A program made the position numbers and the translations under genes. A stretch of DNA of 64,000 nt from Dethiosulfatarculus sandiegensis (lineage in GTDB: Bacteria > Desulfobacterota > Desulfarculia > Desulfarculales > Desulfarculaceae): the NCBI RefSeq assembly GCF_000931935.2, contig NZ_AZAC01000002.1, positions 186,001 to 250,000 of the forward strand. Direction: 5' to 3'. Positions 62,531 through 64,000 of this stretch are shown here, one piece after another; within the stretch, counting starts at the first letter, position 1; each line of letters starts with the position of its first letter. Under the pieces are notes generated by a model, which had not been told where the DNA came from, did no database searches, and saw only the letters and a list, made by a program, of their open reading frames with translations.

Positions 62531-64000
62531 ATGACAATCAATATGAAACGGGTTTTCTGTTTTTTCCTAACCACTTTAATAATATTCAATGCCGTTCAGG
62601 CACTCGCCAAGATCAAGGAATACCACCTCACTATAACCAAGGAATCGGTTAATTTCACGGGCCGTCCGGCTGTGGCCATGACTATAAATCACCAGATACC
62701 CGGCCCTGTTTTACGTTTCACCGAAGGGGATCTGGCTCGGATTCATGTTCTAAATAAAACCAATACATCCACTTCCATTCACTGGCACGGTTTGCTGGTT
62801 CCGCCGGGCATGGATGGTGTGCCTTATATCAGTTTCCCCCCCATAATGCCGGGCCGGAGCTTTACCTATGAATTCCCCATCAGGCAAAGCGGCACCTATT
62901 GGTATCACTCGCACAGCGGGTTGCAGGAACAAATGGGGGTGTACGGGGCCATAGCTATTGATCCCGTCCATCCCGACCCCAAGTCTCCCTCCGAGCGGGT
63001 GATTTTACTCTCTGACTGGACGGATGAGCCGCCGGAAACGGTTATGCATAATTTAAGGCGAGGTTCGGAATGGCATCCCCTGCAAAAAGGCGCGGGACAA
63101 AGCATATTCGGCGCGTTGAAGGCGGGCAAGTTGGGGGATTATTTTGCCAGGGAGCTTGGCCGCATGCCCGCCATGGATATCTCGGATGTGGCCTATGACC
63201 GTTTTCTGGCCAATGGCAAGCCTGTTCTTAATCTGGAGGCAAAACCGGGTCAGACCTTGCGTTTACGGGTTGTAAACGGGTCGGCCACCACTTTTTTATG
63301 CTTGATTTTGCCACAGGACCCATGACTATTATGGCGGCTGATGGCTTGGCGGTTGAACCGTTAGAGGTAAAGCGTCTTTTGATCGGCGTGGCCGAGACCT
63401 ATGACCTGTTGGTGACCATGCCGTCCAAGGGCAGTTGTGAGCTAAGGGCAACGGCCCATGATTCCTCTTCTTATGCCTCCATTTGGCTGGGGCGGGGAAA
63501 ACCCGAGCCGGCAAGGCGAATACCTGCGCCTGATCTTTACCACAATATGGGGGAGCTAAGCCTTGAAAGGGTTTTTGCCCTTACTCCTGCCGGGACCATG
63601 GGCATGGAAGACGCCCTGGTGGAAGCCGGCGTTTTTGACCTGCCGGGTATGGTTGGAATGAAAGATATGAAAGGCATGAAAGGAATGGAGATGAATCATT
63701 CCGCAAAGAAAATGCCTCCCTCCCACAGCCGGTCAATGAAAATGGCGAACACCTCAAAGAAAACCGTTAAAGCCAAACACCACAAACAGATGACAATGGA
63801 GCCCGGACAGTCAGTAATAAAGGAGGCAGGCTCCGGTCGATCATTACCGCCTTGGGGAAAACGTTTTTCATATGATTTCAGCTTATTATCCACGGATGTT
63901 TCTTCGAACCCCAGACGAGCGATGGATGGCGGCCCTTCTCGCCCTTGGCCGCCATACACCAGGTTAAGGTCTGTCGGCAAAACCTCTTTTGATCACAAGA
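62531..64000 (+). pseudogene. Second multicopper oxidase (CopA-like), frameshifted, 3' end outside window
   Basis: The ATG at 62531 has GGAGG four bases upstream. A Sec-type signal (MKRVFCFFLTTLIIFNAVQALA) precedes cupredoxin domains with HWHGLLVPPGMDGVP and YWYHSHSGLQEQMG, then RVVNGSATTF. The frame stops at 63325. Adding one T at a six-T run (63292-63297) continues in frame with FMLDFATGPMTIMAADG, VEVKRLLIGVAETYDLLVT and a Met-rich segment (GMVGMKDMKGMKGMEM), with no stop to the window edge. This is the PcoA/CopA-type copper oxidase layout. The frameshift is real decay, slippage or sequencing error. Confidence 0.85.

Overview
The window looks like part of a deltaproteobacterial (Desulfobacterota-like) chromosome or metagenome-assembled genome. 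This rests on gene content only: a Tat-exported molybdopterin oxidoreductase with an FeS subunit and TorD-type chaperone, several sigma-54 activators, a TRAP transporter, an NSS transporter, an aldo/keto reductase with a ferredoxin tail, a MalT-like STAND regulator and an autotransporter. No rRNA, tRNA, CRISPR array or prophage was seen. No taxonomic marker allows a firm assignment.

Layout. 1-2.8 kb: 3' part of an autotransporter with 111-bp tandem repeats. 3.5-6.2 kb: DUF6064-type membrane protein, AraC regulator, ZinT-like periplasmic protein. 6.2-7.9 kb: mostly non-coding, with a duplicated torD 3' fragment. 7.9-14.85 kb (minus strand): DAACS symporter, broken ridA, D-cysteine desulfhydrase/cysteate-lyase-type PLP enzyme, Asp/Glu racemase, then a sensor kinase with a periplasmic solute-binding domain and a sigma-54 response regulator, all downstream of a good -24/-12 promoter. 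15.2-16.1 kb: transposase debris. 17.3-23.8 kb: molybdoenzyme operon behind a second -24/-12-like promoter, next to a PAS/sigma-54 activator gene cut by one in-frame amber codon. 24.3-27.0 kb: divergent class-V aminotransferase and MocR regulator. 27.4-33.6 kb: a 2066-residue exported double-VWA protein, facing a Cys-rich exported protein with a one-base frameshift. 34.6-41.5 kb: TetR with a [4Fe-4S] aldo/keto reductase, an NSS transporter with its 34-residue small subunit, RsgA and a GNAT acetyltransferase.

42.1-58.0 kb is the most coherent system. A STAND regulator and an IclR regulator precede a plus-strand cluster: glutamate-type dehydrogenase, ectoine-hydrolase-like M24 enzyme (DoeA/EutD type), TRAP transporter (Q, M, P), M20 deacylase, Asp/Glu racemase-like protein, EutB-like PLP dehydratase, RidA, a TIM-barrel protein and a PanB homologue. 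It reads as uptake and breakdown of ectoine/hydroxyectoine or a close relative, with an unusual gene set. 58.1-60.4 kb holds a small RHH-like protein and two membrane proteins. 60.6 kb to the end holds a copper-related group: two multicopper oxidases, the second frameshifted and running off the window, around a small SHOCT membrane protein.

Two dispersed repeat families are visible: a long perfect palindrome (about 3.05 and 24.2 kb) and a composite element of tandem hairpin units plus a conserved tail (about 36.65 and 41.95 kb). Three genes carry single-base frameshifts in or at homopolymer runs, which suggests either sequencing error or real decay.
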